From NCBI GenBank assembly GCA_922989275.2, contig OV277867.1:38988070-39052069 (forward strand): a DNA stretch of 64,000 bases. The letters are read 5' to 3'. Numbering within the stretch: the first letter of the stretch is position 1; every line of letters begins with the position of its first letter. This stretch comes from Gari tellinella. Lineage: Eukaryota; Mollusca; Bivalvia; Cardiida; Psammobiidae. Position numbers and translations under genes: made by a program. The notes under the pieces are model-generated. The model searched no databases. It was not told the DNA's origin and saw only the letters and a list, made by a program, of their open reading frames with translations. Below, one piece after another: positions 55,214 to 64,000 of this stretch.

Positions 55214-56340
55214 TTGAAAGGAAATTAAGCAGACGATAAATAGGGTCAACCGAGTTAAAGTAAATAATACAATTTAGCGGTAAAAACGTTAACACTGCAT
55301 GGAATTTTGTGTACAGTAAAACTCGTTTAAGCTGTAATTTATAACATGATAGATTGAGAGGCCTATATAACTGTTACATAATAATACAGACCAAAGATAA
55401 AAGGCAGAAGTGTTCTCAATGAACATTCTCCATTACTTTTACCCTCTAATAACTTGTATTTGGGTATCCCTGCGCCGTTTGCTTGCTTGGCCTGTTATTG
55501 CAAGTTTTATTGTTTTTCCTACCACACAGCTACACAACTCTTTTTTGGCGTAGACTCTTAGCAAAACTCTGTCATAATCTCTTAACAGACCATAGGCAAA
55601 CTGTAATAACAAATACTTTGCTCATTAAATGTTAAGTGATTCTATTGCACGTTTTCATACGATACTATATGAATGTATGAAATTGCGTGATGGCCTCATG
55701 TTTAACATGCAATTAAGAAATGATATAAGTGTGAGGGTGATGGGGACCTAGTAGTGTTATGTCGATATGTGTTTCAGAGCATATTAAGTTGTATTTAAAT
55801 GTAGCATGAACAATATATGCTTATTTGTTTTGATTGTTTTATGTGTACTACTTTTGTACGGTTTTCGTATTTGTTCAAGAGGAAAAGGATAGACAAATCT
55901 GACATTGACTTCGCTCACCATATCATAATATCAAATAGTCACACATGTACATCACGAAATGGAGCAGCGCGGTCATTACCCCCGCTAATGTTGTTTTGAG
56001 TATTGACCATGGCTGTCCCCTGGGTGACATCATATGAGTGCAATGATATCAGACAATGTGATTTCTCATTTGTTAGACGACTGTTATAGAAATATGTCAC
56101 AACAGATTACAGGACATATCCATTATTATTTCCAAATAAACACGGCTGTGCTATAACATTTATATTCATTGCAATGTTTATATTGAGGTCAGATTCCTGC
56201 CTGACAAGATACGAAACTCATTGCTTTTCATTTGTAACAAAACAAACAATTTGAGAAAAAACCTGTTATTTTTAACATTTCATTGCGTTGCTTTAGTTCC
56301 GTTTATAATATTAACTCATCAGTTATAATGTTATAATTCT
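55214..56340. other. Unassigned stretch
   Basis: A pogo-like start TACAGTAAAACTCGTTTAAG near 55,313 has no visible partner. No gene was recognised. Confidence 0.35.
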
Positions 56341-56341
56341 A

Positions 56342-56824
56342 TAGTAAAACCCTCTCTATAATGACCACTAAAACGAAGGATAATGGATTGTATAAAGAAT
56401 GGTGGCAGCTTAAAGCAATGTTAGAGTACAGTGGAGAATATGTTATTCTTTCCCAATAAACGCGTTTACGCTAAAACTATTATTTGCAGTGCAAACAGTT
56501 TGGAGCCAGATCAGACGCCGGGTAACCCGGCGTCTGATCAGGCTTCAAACTGTTTGCCACTCAGCTAAATATCAATAGTCAGAATTGTCAAGAAGTTGTT
56601 ATTTTCTACATTTTAGTGTTTTGCGTTTGCGTACGTTTGCGTTTAAACGGAAAAGAATAACAGATTCTCCACTGTATAACAGAAAGCTCTTAAGGGAGCT
56701 TTCTGTTTTACTTGTCACCTTGCTTTAAATAGTCACCTTCTGTAAACACCTAATAGTGGTAATTTAGTGGTCGCAATAAAGGGATGGTCATTATAGGGAT
56801 GCTCGTTATAGAGATGTTTCATTG
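56342..56824 (+). mobile_element. Family D MITE interrupted by an A copy
   Basis: TA-flanked. It starts TAGTAAAACCCTCTCTATAA and ends TTATAGAGATGTTTCATTG. An A element sits at the TA inside the left hairpin arm, and AACAGAAAGCTCTTAAGGG and the return arm follow it. Confidence 0.82.
56429..56674 (-). mobile_element. Family A MITE nested in D
   Basis: TA at both sides, inserted in AGTAAAACAG of the D hairpin. Full length. Confidence 0.94.
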
Positions 56825-57374
56825 TACATTGTACCTTCTACCGTAACGTTCCCTGATAAAAAAAGACCTGTATGAAAATAAAATCTGAACACAAGTGCAA
56901 ACCTACTTCATACACTTTGTTATTGCAATTTCGAAAGGCATACATGTAACTCAGCCATGGGTTATACAATACTCATCCAAACAACACGGAGAGTATTGTT
57001 TAAAACATTCGTTCTACGATTTTTGAAGTACTCTACGGCTCTACACTTAAACAAACAAACAGACAAAAACAACAACAAAACAATTACTATTTTCAATCAT
57101 GCCATTGATCGTTTTATTATTTGACTCATTTTAAAGTTGATTTTACAAACTAACTATAACAATTTTATAATCTTGGTAATACTATTGAAAGAATTTACAT
57201 ATTTTCATGTAACTCCATAATCTATCATGTTTATTTTGAAGGTAGTTATTTGTCTTTTCTCGCGTTGTATGTACATTTATATAATTTCACGTGAAGCGGG
57301 TTTGAACGCCCAACTCCTATGTGAAAAGAGCGCTATATAAATCGGGTATAATATTAATAATAAATCAATGTCCG
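56825..57374. other. Unassigned stretch
   Basis: Nothing recognised. Confidence 0.4.
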
Positions 57375-57419
57375 TTGCTCCTTCACCCTATGACATATCA
57401 AAGAGCTAATTCCAGTTTC

Positions 57420-58397
57420 TAATTAAGTATAGTTTGTTTTTGTTCAACATTATCCGTAACCTGTACCAAGACACAATCTGCCATGTGATCCACAACACGG
57501 ACCTTTCCACTCCCTTCACTGTCTCAACAGGTGTACGTCAGGGCTGTCTGTTGTCTCCGCTGATATTCTTGCTTGTGGTCGACTGGATCATAAATACTGT
57601 TACCAGAGAACCAAGAGGGCTACAATGGACCTTTACAAAGAGATTGGAAGATCTGGACTTCGCAGATGACATCGCTCTCCTGTCCCACACCCATCAACAC
57701 ATACAGGAAAAGACACAGAGTCTATCCTCAGGGCCAAGCAATCAGGACTCCACATCAACGCCAAGAAAACGAAAAGCATGCGAATCAATCAGAGAAATGA
57801 AGCTCAGCTTACGCTGGATAATCAGCCGGTTGACGAAGTGGGGAAATTCACTTATCTTGCGAGTGTGCTGAACAAGACTGGTGGATCAGATGAAGATGTA
57901 AGGATCAGGATTGGGAAAGCAAAAGGTGCCTTTATAGCTCTATCTAACATCTGGAAAAGAACAGTTATACGGCTAAAGACCAAAATCAAGCTCTTCAATT
58001 CCAACGTGAAGTCTATCCTACTCTACGGGCTGAGACATGGAAGCACTCCAAGAGCATAGATCACAAGCTCCAAGTCTTCATCAACAATTGCCTTCGTCGA
58101 ATCTTGAAAATAAGGTGGCTGGATGTCGAGCTCTGGAGACAGACGATACAGAAGCCAGTGATGTTAAGCATCAAAGAGAGAAAGTGGCAATGGATTGGGC
58201 ACATTATCCAAAGGGAGGACTCGAACATCACCCGCCAAGCTGTCGACTGGAATCCCCAAGGCATAAGAAAGCGAGGTCTGTTAGGCTGGCGTGGGGCGAG
58301 GCAAAGCGGAGGGCGCAAGATAGAGACGACTGGCGGACAGTAGTGACGGCCCTATGCCCTCCCATGCGTGAAGAGGACTAAGTAAGTAGTAAGTTGT
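57420..58397 (+). mobile_element. RTE-like LINE fragment
   Basis: A 5'-truncated non-LTR element ends in ACTAAGTAAGTAGTAAGTT, a short tandem tail of the type seen in RTE elements. It keeps the second half of the reverse transcriptase and the C-terminal domain, with frameshifts. It is inserted in a family E element. Confidence 0.8.
57426..58381 (+). pseudogene. RTE-type reverse transcriptase, frameshifted
   Basis: The first frame (from about 57,426) has TGVRQGCLLSPLIFLLVVDW and LDFADDIALLSHTHQHIQEK, the RT active-site region. Near 57,715 the frame shifts to one giving AKQSGLHINAKKTKSM, GKFTYLAS and FNSNVKSILLYG. Near 58,030 a missing base shifts it again (ETWKHSKS, CLRRILKIRWLD, RKWQWIGHIIQRED). 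A last shift near 58,290 leads to DRDDWRTVVTALCPP and a stop at 58,381. The endonuclease and fingers are missing. There are at least three frameshifts, so it is dead. Confidence 0.85.
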
Positions 58398-58529
58398 TTT
58401 TGTTTAGAAGACCCCTTGTGGTCAGGGTGTACACTGTTTGAAAAGGACTTGTAAATGAATTATTCACTAGTACACTTTTTGTAAATACATGTAACGCGTA
58501 TACTTGTCGCTAGCACTGAACTGGTTTTA

Positions 58530-58758
58530 CCCATTATCCAATAGCCTGTTTCCAGTTTTGAAGACATGTAACTTCTTAAAGCAGGTTGAAAGTAAAGCAG
58601 AATGCACATCTGCTTCACTTTCAGTCTGCTTTATATTACTATCTACTAGAATGTCAAATTTTTTTCTTATGGTGTACATGACTATATAAAGAAGAACCAT
58701 TTTCTACAATGGAGGAATATATTATACATGTATGAAGGTGGTTATATGGGGTAATGCG
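58530..58758 (+). mobile_element. Family G MITE
   Basis: It starts CCCATTATCCAATAGCCTGT and ends TATGGGGTAATGC before TTAA. The hairpin is GCAGGTTGAAAGTAAAGCAG, AATGCACATC, TGCTTCACTTTCAGTCTGC. Confidence 0.85.
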
Positions 58759-58769
58759 TTAAAGAGTTA

Positions 58770-59600
58770 TATGACCAGTATATACATTTAATTCTTCGTT
58801 TAGCAGCTGTTCGCTGTACAAAATGTTAAGTAAATAAATGTTATCTTCTTGATTGAAGCGATTTATTCTGTTGACCATGCTCCAAAACCTTTGCAATTCA
58901 TATTTAAAACAAAAACAACTTTTATTTACATTGTCAAACAATTTTATTTTCTCCATTTTTCGAGAGAAATAGCGTCTCATCCACAGTACCATGCCCCGAG
59001 GAAGTGTGATTTAGATCAGTACAAGTTGCAGAGTACATTGTCAGTGAAATCATATCACGCCTCATCGAATTGGTTGATATCTCACGCCAACACTCCCTAT
59101 CTTGTGATGAAAATACCTTTTGTGACAATAAACAGTTGATTTATCCAATACAGACTTACAAATAGAATGTATTAAACGTTCATGGTGCTGTGGAATTTAT
59201 CGTGTCTTGTTATTCAATGTTCGGTATACGCTCGTATAGTTCGTAAAAAAGCTGGTGTGTACGTGCTGATTGCTATGTAAAATGATCATAATAAAATATA
59301 ACTTGGTATTCAGAATAGCATTGCTGTGGAAAATGTCTCACATGGGACACATTTCAAATTCTGTTGGAAAACATGTGTGTTTCGAGTTAAACATGTATAC
59401 ACATTTTAACAATAAATACATGTAATTGTTGTTTATGTATATAGATCGGAAGAAAAGTGTCCTTTGAACAAAATTTATTTGGTTCGAAAACGAGCAAAAC
59501 GGATTGCTGTACATTTGATTCTGTAAATCATTCTTGTTTTAAATAACCATAAACCCCGATTCTAAACTTGAAAAATGTATGTTAAAGCAGATTCCAGCTT
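58770..59600. other. Unassigned stretch
   Basis: Short frames occur on both strands but none is recognisable. Confidence 0.4.
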
Positions 59601-59616
59601 TAAAGCAAACAATATA

Positions 59617-59862
59617 CAGTGGAGAATCTGTTATTCTTTCCCAATAAACGCGTTTACGCTAAAACTATTATTTGCAGTGCAAACAGTTTGGAGCCAGATC
59701 AGACGCCGGGTAACCCGGCGTCTGATCAGGCTCCAAGCTGTTTGCCACCAAGATAAACAAGAATTATCAGAATTGTCCCAAAGTTGTTCTTTTCTACGTT
59801 TTAGTGCTTTGCGTTTGCGTACGTTTGCGTTTAAACGGGAAAGAATAACAGATTCTCCCCTG
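59617..59862 (-). mobile_element. Family A MITE
   Basis: TA-flanked and full length. The right end reads TCTCCCCTG. The preceding GATTCCAGCTTTAAAGC may be the left arm of a D or G element. Confidence 0.93.
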
Positions 59863-59899
59863 TAATGTACTAAAGTGTTATTGTCCCAGTACTCCAAGA

Positions 59900-60364
59900 A
59901 ATTCCCTTTACGCCTTTGATTTATGCCGCCGCTGAATAAACTAGTCTAATCTTATACAGTCATATGTACCACAAGAAACAGTGCATATACCATGGTAGAT
60001 TGTATATAAAACCAGAATAAAAGTAAAGCAGAATGTGCCTTAACCCTTTGAACCCTATTCCCGCATATAGGCGTCATTTCAAACAGTGTACATGTGAATA
60101 ATACACTTGTCCTGTGCAAACAGTGAAGGCCCAGATTAGAGGGCTCCAAAAGGAGCCCTCTGATCAGGGTCTTCACTGTTTGTCAGTAATGCCCAAATTG
60201 ACAAAAACAACTCTTAAAAGCCAGAAATGGACTAGACAAAAAAGAAACGTCTCAGGGAGGAAAGAGTTAAGGCACACTGTGCTTCACTTTCAACCTGCTT
60301 TAAGTGTTCCGCTGTCTGTCCTTAAAACAAGAAAGAGACTAGTTTTCATGATTGAGCAACTCTG
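59900..60364 (-). mobile_element. Family G MITE interrupted by E at its hairpin tip
   Basis: CTTTACGCCTTTGATTTATG and CATATACCATGGTAGATTG lead to AAGTAAAGCAGAATGTGCC. The E copy follows, and then GGCACACTGTGCTTCACTTT resumes the hairpin. Confidence 0.75.
60044..60266 (+). mobile_element. Family E MITE nested in G
   Basis: TTAA at 60,040-60,043 and 60,267-60,270. The target is the TTAA at the exact centre of the G palindrome (GTGCCTTAAGGCAC). The hairpin is intact (AGAGGGCTCCAAAAGGAGCC). Confidence 0.93.
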
Positions 60365-60489
60365 ATTGTATGGATCTTGTTACAAATTAATGAACTTACC
60401 ATGTTCAGTTATATCGGATTTATTATGATGTTGGAATGAGCCGTATGAAAGATATAAAGTACTGTCACAGTGTGTCTTTATGGTCAGTG

Positions 60490-60655
60490 CGTTCAATAGA
60501 TAGCGTTTTCCATAACCTAGCTACATGGCGTCTGTTGTGTCTCCAAACCGTTATATACTCCGAGAGAATAAAGCATCAACACTGTTACGAAATCGCTTCA
60601 TTGAATTACGTTACCGTTTTGTTTGAACGGGTAAAAAGTTGCATTACCCACTGTA
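60490..60655 (-). mobile_element. Family A MITE, decayed
   Basis: GGCGTCTGTTGTGTCTCCAA, CCGTTATATACTCCGAG, GTTTTGTTTGAACGGG and ACCCACTGTA follow the order of a reversed A element's right half. Confidence 0.45.
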
Positions 60656-60867
60656 AGTACAATATGTACAAATACCGGTCTTTAGAATGATAATGCGGCA
60701 TGCATATGTCTTATCATAAGCCATCCTTCCGTAAATAAAACATTATATTATTTCCGTTTTTAACTCAATTCTGGTGTATATTTCAACATAAGGTTTATAT
60801 CAAGTAGTAATCAAATAGTGTTACTGTATTTTAAGTACACAGTTAGTTTTAGTTTGATATATTCGTT

Positions 60868-61098
60868 CACCCTGAAACTTTTAATGAACAATTCCAATTT
60901 CCTATTAAGTATTAACCATGTTTGACTATTTGGGGTTGATGCTGTAGGATTGATACTGCTAAATGTCAAACAGTGCATACCCTGATCGGTAGGCTCATTT
61001 GGTAATTATATGTTCACTAGTGATCAGGGTATACACTGTTTGCACAGGCCAGGTGAACTATTAACAAGTATACTATTTGTAATTGACGGGTATACTCA
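60868..61098 (-). mobile_element. Family E MITE
   Basis: It starts TTCACCCTGAAACTTTTAAT and includes the hairpin AAACAGTGCATACCCTGATC...GATCAGGGTATACACTGTTT and then GACGGGTATACTC. The edges are approximate. Confidence 0.7.
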
Positions 61099-61404
61099 AA
61101 TACTCTTTATTTTCTCAGTTTGTACATTTCTACAAATACATGAGAACTATCCTAACACACATTCGAAACATTAGGTCAGGTACATATTTTATAATAGAAA
61201 CATCAGTTATAGTTTCTTAACCGTTAGCTAACTTCGAACGGAAGAGAACAGCATTCATTTGTTTTAAAATTGCTATTTCTAGTGGGTACTAGGGTGGTCC
61301 AGGGTATATCCCGCAATTTAGCCGGGATTTAGCCATGTCCACTTTAGCCACGTCATTTAGTTGAATGGGTTAATTCACCTGGTGTTACTAAACGCTAGGG
61401 TTAA

Positions 61405-61905
61405 CACATTCAACCCTAGCGACGAGTATACTCGCCATCCATTACCAAACAGTGTACATGTACAGTGGAGAATGTGTTATTCTTTCCCAATAAACGCGTT
61501 TACGCTAAAACTATTATTTGCAGTGCAAACAGTTTGGAGCCAGATCAGACGCCGGGTAACCCGGCGTCTGATCAGGCTCCAAACTGTTTGCCACCAAGAT
61601 AAAGATGAATTATCAGAATTGTCCAAAAGTTGTACTTTTCTACGTTTTAGTGTTTTGCGTTTGCGTACGTTTGCGTTTAAACGGGAAAGAATAACAGATT
61701 ATCCACTGTATATGTGAAGAATACACATTTTCTATGCAAACAGTGTTGACACTTTTACAGAGGGCTCCTGCATGAGCCCTCTGGTAAGGGCTAACACTGT
61801 TTGTCATTTTGTAAGATATTGTTCACAATAACCATAAAAAGGGGAAATGGAGTAGACTTAAAAGGAAATTGGAATTGTCCATTTAAAGTTTCAGGGGTGA
61901 ATGAG
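61405..61905 (+). mobile_element. Family E MITE interrupted by an A copy
   Basis: TTAA at 61,401-61,404 and 61,906-61,909. It starts CACATTCAACCCTAGCGACG and ends CAGGGGTGAATGAG. A family A element is inserted at GTACATGTA. The E hairpin is complete downstream (ACAGAGGGCTCC...GAGCCCTCTG). Confidence 0.88.
61463..61708 (-). mobile_element. Family A MITE nested in E
   Basis: TA-flanked, full length, intact hairpin. Confidence 0.94.
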
Positions 61906-62053
61906 TTAAATATGTGAAAAGGCTAACGCATTTATCGAAGGGGTATCATATGTACATGTAATAGACATCTTTTTTTAGTCCGAGTAGTTGATTGTTTTAG
62001 TTTATTGACCAGTACACGGTGCATAGTATACATTCGTCAATTTCGCATGTTAA

Positions 62054-62299
62054 CCATCTCCCCTATAGACGTCCTGTTCACCGCAATCAATTCGTTCCTC
62101 CACTGAAGAAACTAATCCCAATTTATAAAGTCGTGAACATATAACATACATTAGAAATATTTTCTATAGTCTAGCAGATGGAAGCTTAAAGCAGCCTGAA
62201 AGTAAAGCAGAATGTGCCTTAAGGCACATTCTGCTTTCCTTTCAACTTGCTTTAAGTAGTCACATGTCTTCAAAACTAAAAGCAGGCTATGGGGCAATA
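62054..62299 (-). mobile_element. Family G MITE
   Basis: TTAA at 62,050-62,053, then CATCTCCCCTATAGACGTCC. A near-perfect hairpin (AAAGCAGCCTGAAAGTAAAG...GCTTTCCTTTCAACTTGC) is centred on TGCCTTAAGGCA. It ends GGCTATGGGGCAAT. Confidence 0.85.
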
Positions 62300-62334
62300 A
62301 CCGTGTCGTTTACATTGTCAACCACGTCACACTA

Positions 62335-62581
62335 TAGTGGAGAAAACGTTATTCTTTCCTAATAAACGCGTTTACGCTCAAACTATTAATTATATTACCA
62401 ACAGTTATGAGCCAGATCAGACGCCGGGTTACCCGGCGTCTGATAAGGCTCCAAACTTTTTGCCACCAGGAAAAACATGAATTATCAGAATTGTCAAAAA
62501 GTTGTACTTTACTACGTTTTAGTGCTTTGCGATTGCGTTTCGTTTGCGTTTAAACGGGAAAGAATAACGTTTTCTCCACTG
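62335..62581 (-). mobile_element. Family A MITE
   Basis: TA-flanked. The left end is TAGTGGAGAAAACGTTATTC. The right arm has the TGCGTTTCGTTTGCGTTTAA variant, and the hairpin has small mismatches. Confidence 0.9.
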
Positions 62582-62584
62582 TAT

Positions 62585-63137
62585 CTATTGACGGATATGC
62601 GAACAACGCTGCTTTGAAATGAGACAAATTCCGTTCTGGGCACCGTTATTGGCGTTTGCAAGCTGTGATAAAGATCCTTATTGCCAATACGTGAATGCAT
62701 TTATCATATTATCTAATCAAATTTGACAACAAAGATTTTCGGTCCACTATATTTTATTTTGAAGCCTGTTCAACTTTGCTGTTGTGTGAACTAGTATTTT
62801 CGAATTTTTCAGAAAACGTATGCTTCATTTTGAAACAAACACTACAATAGCAAAATGTTTAGTTTGGCTGTTTGAAATAATTACATGTAAAATAACATTC
62901 AGTAATACCAAAACTTTTCACTTAAATTTAAAACAATAAATAGATTGAGCCATGGCGTACATTGGCATACAATGTATAAGTTGTCATCTATTGCAAAAAT
63001 AACCCTAAGTAGTCAAAATATATCAGGCTAAATTAAAATGTTGAGCTGTCATTTTAAAATTTCAGAAATAACTTCCGGTATGTTATGTGCGATTTCTTCT
63101 ATGTCGAAAATTCTGTCACTGTGAAGTCATAAGTGTA
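62585..63137. other. Unassigned stretch
   Basis: Nothing recognised. Confidence 0.4.
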
Positions 63138-63589
63138 CAATAAAACTTCTCCATTACGACCACTAAACGAAGGCTAGAATAAAAAATCGCATAAAAACAC
63201 GTGACAGCTTAAAGCAAGGTGAACGTAAAACAGAAAGCTCCTAAAGGAGCTTTCTGTTTTACTTTCACCTTACTTTAAGCAGTCACCTTCCTTAAACTCC
63301 TGGGGCCCGTTTCATAAAACTTCGTACGACAAATGTTGTCGTAGGTCAGATTATAAAACTCACAATAAGTATTTATTTCTCCATCTAATCCTGTCTTGTG
63401 AGATCTTTTTGGAATCGTCTTGAAAAGACGATTCCAAAAAGGTGTCACAAGACAGGATTCGATAGGGAAATCAGAGATTAAATGTATTTTAAAGTTTTGA
63501 CTTACGACAATATTTGTCGTAAGAAGTTTTATGAAACGGGCCCCAGGTCGTTAACACAGTTTAGTGGTCGTAATAGAGAGGTTTTACTT
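63138..63589 (+). mobile_element. Family D MITE interrupted by F
   Basis: It starts CAATAAAACTTCTCCATTAC after TA and ends AATAGAGAGGTTTTACTT before TA. The full type-2 hairpin (AGGTGAACGTAAAACAGAAA...CTTTCTGTTTTACTTTCACC) is at about 63,213-63,283. Family F is inserted 3' of it. Confidence 0.85.
63302..63544. mobile_element. Family F element nested in D
   Basis: Inverted ends GGGGCCCGTTTCATAAAACT and TTTTATGAAACGGGCCCC, inner GTCGTACGAC-type motifs, and a core hairpin ATCCTGTCTTGTGAGATC...GTCACAAGACAGGAT around GTCTTGAAAAGACG. Confidence 0.88.
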
Positions 63590-63599
63590 TACATGTTTC

Positions 63600-64000
63600 T
63601 TCTTACAATATGGATACCGCTGAGAGTCATTAAATATCAACTTTAAAAGTCTCACGTTGTATAACAATCAACGATTTTGTTTGTAAAATTGCAAAACAAT
63701 TACATGTATATAACTCTTTCATAATAAGCTGGTCGTCGCGATATGACTGAAATACTGTTAAAAGTGACGTAAAATCATAACAAATCAAATCAAATCCTCT
63801 ATAAAGTAAAGGTTTAATGTAAAACAGACGAAATCTTCCAGAACGTGCCAGACACTGGAGTGCCTGTGGTCTACGAGTGCGGTATAAATATATCGGATTT
63901 CACCACAAAATATTGTTTAGACTGATATAAGTGCGAGTCTTATCGCGCGTCATTAAATCACATTGCTGAAAGGGCTGGAAATAAAATAAATTTATACCAC
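63600..64000. other. Unassigned stretch
   Basis: Nothing recognised. Confidence 0.4.

Larger units (their letters stand above)
57378..58525 (-). mobile_element. Family E MITE interrupted by an RTE LINE
   Basis: GCTCCTTCACCC and TAATTCCAGTTTCTAATTAA at the left match the inverse of the family E 3' part. GGTCAGGGTGTACACTGTTT and GTATACTTGTCGCTAG at the right match the inverse of its 5' part. The LINE lies between them. Confidence 0.55.

Noticed and set aside
55817..55999. Short hydrophobic frame starting MLICFDCFMCTTF
   Set aside because: It is only 60 codons of biased composition with no upstream signal and no homologous pattern.
1840..61717. Many short frames encoding near-identical peptides (ENLLFFPNKRVYAKT and WRICYSFPINAFTLKL types)
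   Set aside because: They all fall on family A MITE copies, in either orientation. The apparent proteins are translations of the TIRs and hairpin, not genes.
336..63589. Hairpins followed by T runs as transcription terminators
   Set aside because: The hairpins are MITE cores of about 65 bp in a eukaryotic sequence. Bacterial-type terminator logic does not apply.

Overview
This window looks like intergenic or intronic DNA from an AT-rich invertebrate genome, most likely a bivalve mollusc. The organism call is an inference. It rests on the density of short palindromic DNA transposons, the frequent TACATGTA-type octamers, two invertebrate-type LINE fragments, and the absence of any bacterial gene organisation. 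I found no intact host protein-coding gene, no rRNA and no convincing functional tRNA. Nearly everything that can be interpreted is mobile DNA, much of it nested.

The commonest repeat, called family A here, is a MITE of about 245 bp. It has CAGTGGAGAA... terminal inverted repeats (TIRs), a TA target-site duplication (TSD) and a long central hairpin. About two dozen copies or split copies occur from 1.8 kb to 62.6 kb. Other families are C and D (TA TSD, pogo/Tigger-like CAGT ends), a TTAA-targeting group (B, E, G, K, L; CCC...GGG ends, piggyBac- or Kolobok-like), F (GGGCCCGTTT ends) and J (CAGGNCTGCCA ends). Families with unrelated ends share one of two central hairpin cassettes. One is built around CAAACAGTTTGG...GATCAGACGCC (A, B, C, K, L, with a variant in E). 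The other is built around TTAAAGCAGG...AGTAAAGCAGAA (D, G, J).

Layout: 0-7.3 kb, MITEs. 7.7-9.1 kb, a CR1/Jockey-like LINE fragment on the minus strand. 10.1-10.7 kb, a TTAA element carrying a tRNA-like sequence. 13.1-13.5 kb, F elements. 14.3-15.3 kb, a mariner element whose transposase has lost its catalytic domain. 15.6-28.1 kb, a tandem duplication of about 2 kb. Its second copy is interrupted by an 8.3-kb element (18,054-26,356) with huge inverted ends made of a palindromic satellite and an exact 11-bp TSD. 28.8-29.3 kb, a local tandem duplication around a B element. 29.5-35.6 kb, a family A element split by a 5.9-kb insertion (29,557-35,429) with TAGGCCATTCAAT ends. That insertion contains an exon-like remnant with a splice acceptor. 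36-57 kb, dense MITEs with several nested insertions. 57.4-58.4 kb, a frameshifted RTE-like LINE fragment inside an E element. 58.5-63.6 kb, more MITEs.

The nesting gives a readable insertion history. It also supplies natural empty or filled sites that fix several TSDs: TA for A, TTAA for E and G, 11 bp for the 8.3-kb element, and probably CAC for the 5.9-kb element. The strongest candidates for something undescribed are the 8.3-kb giant-TIR element and the hairpin cassettes shared among MITE families.
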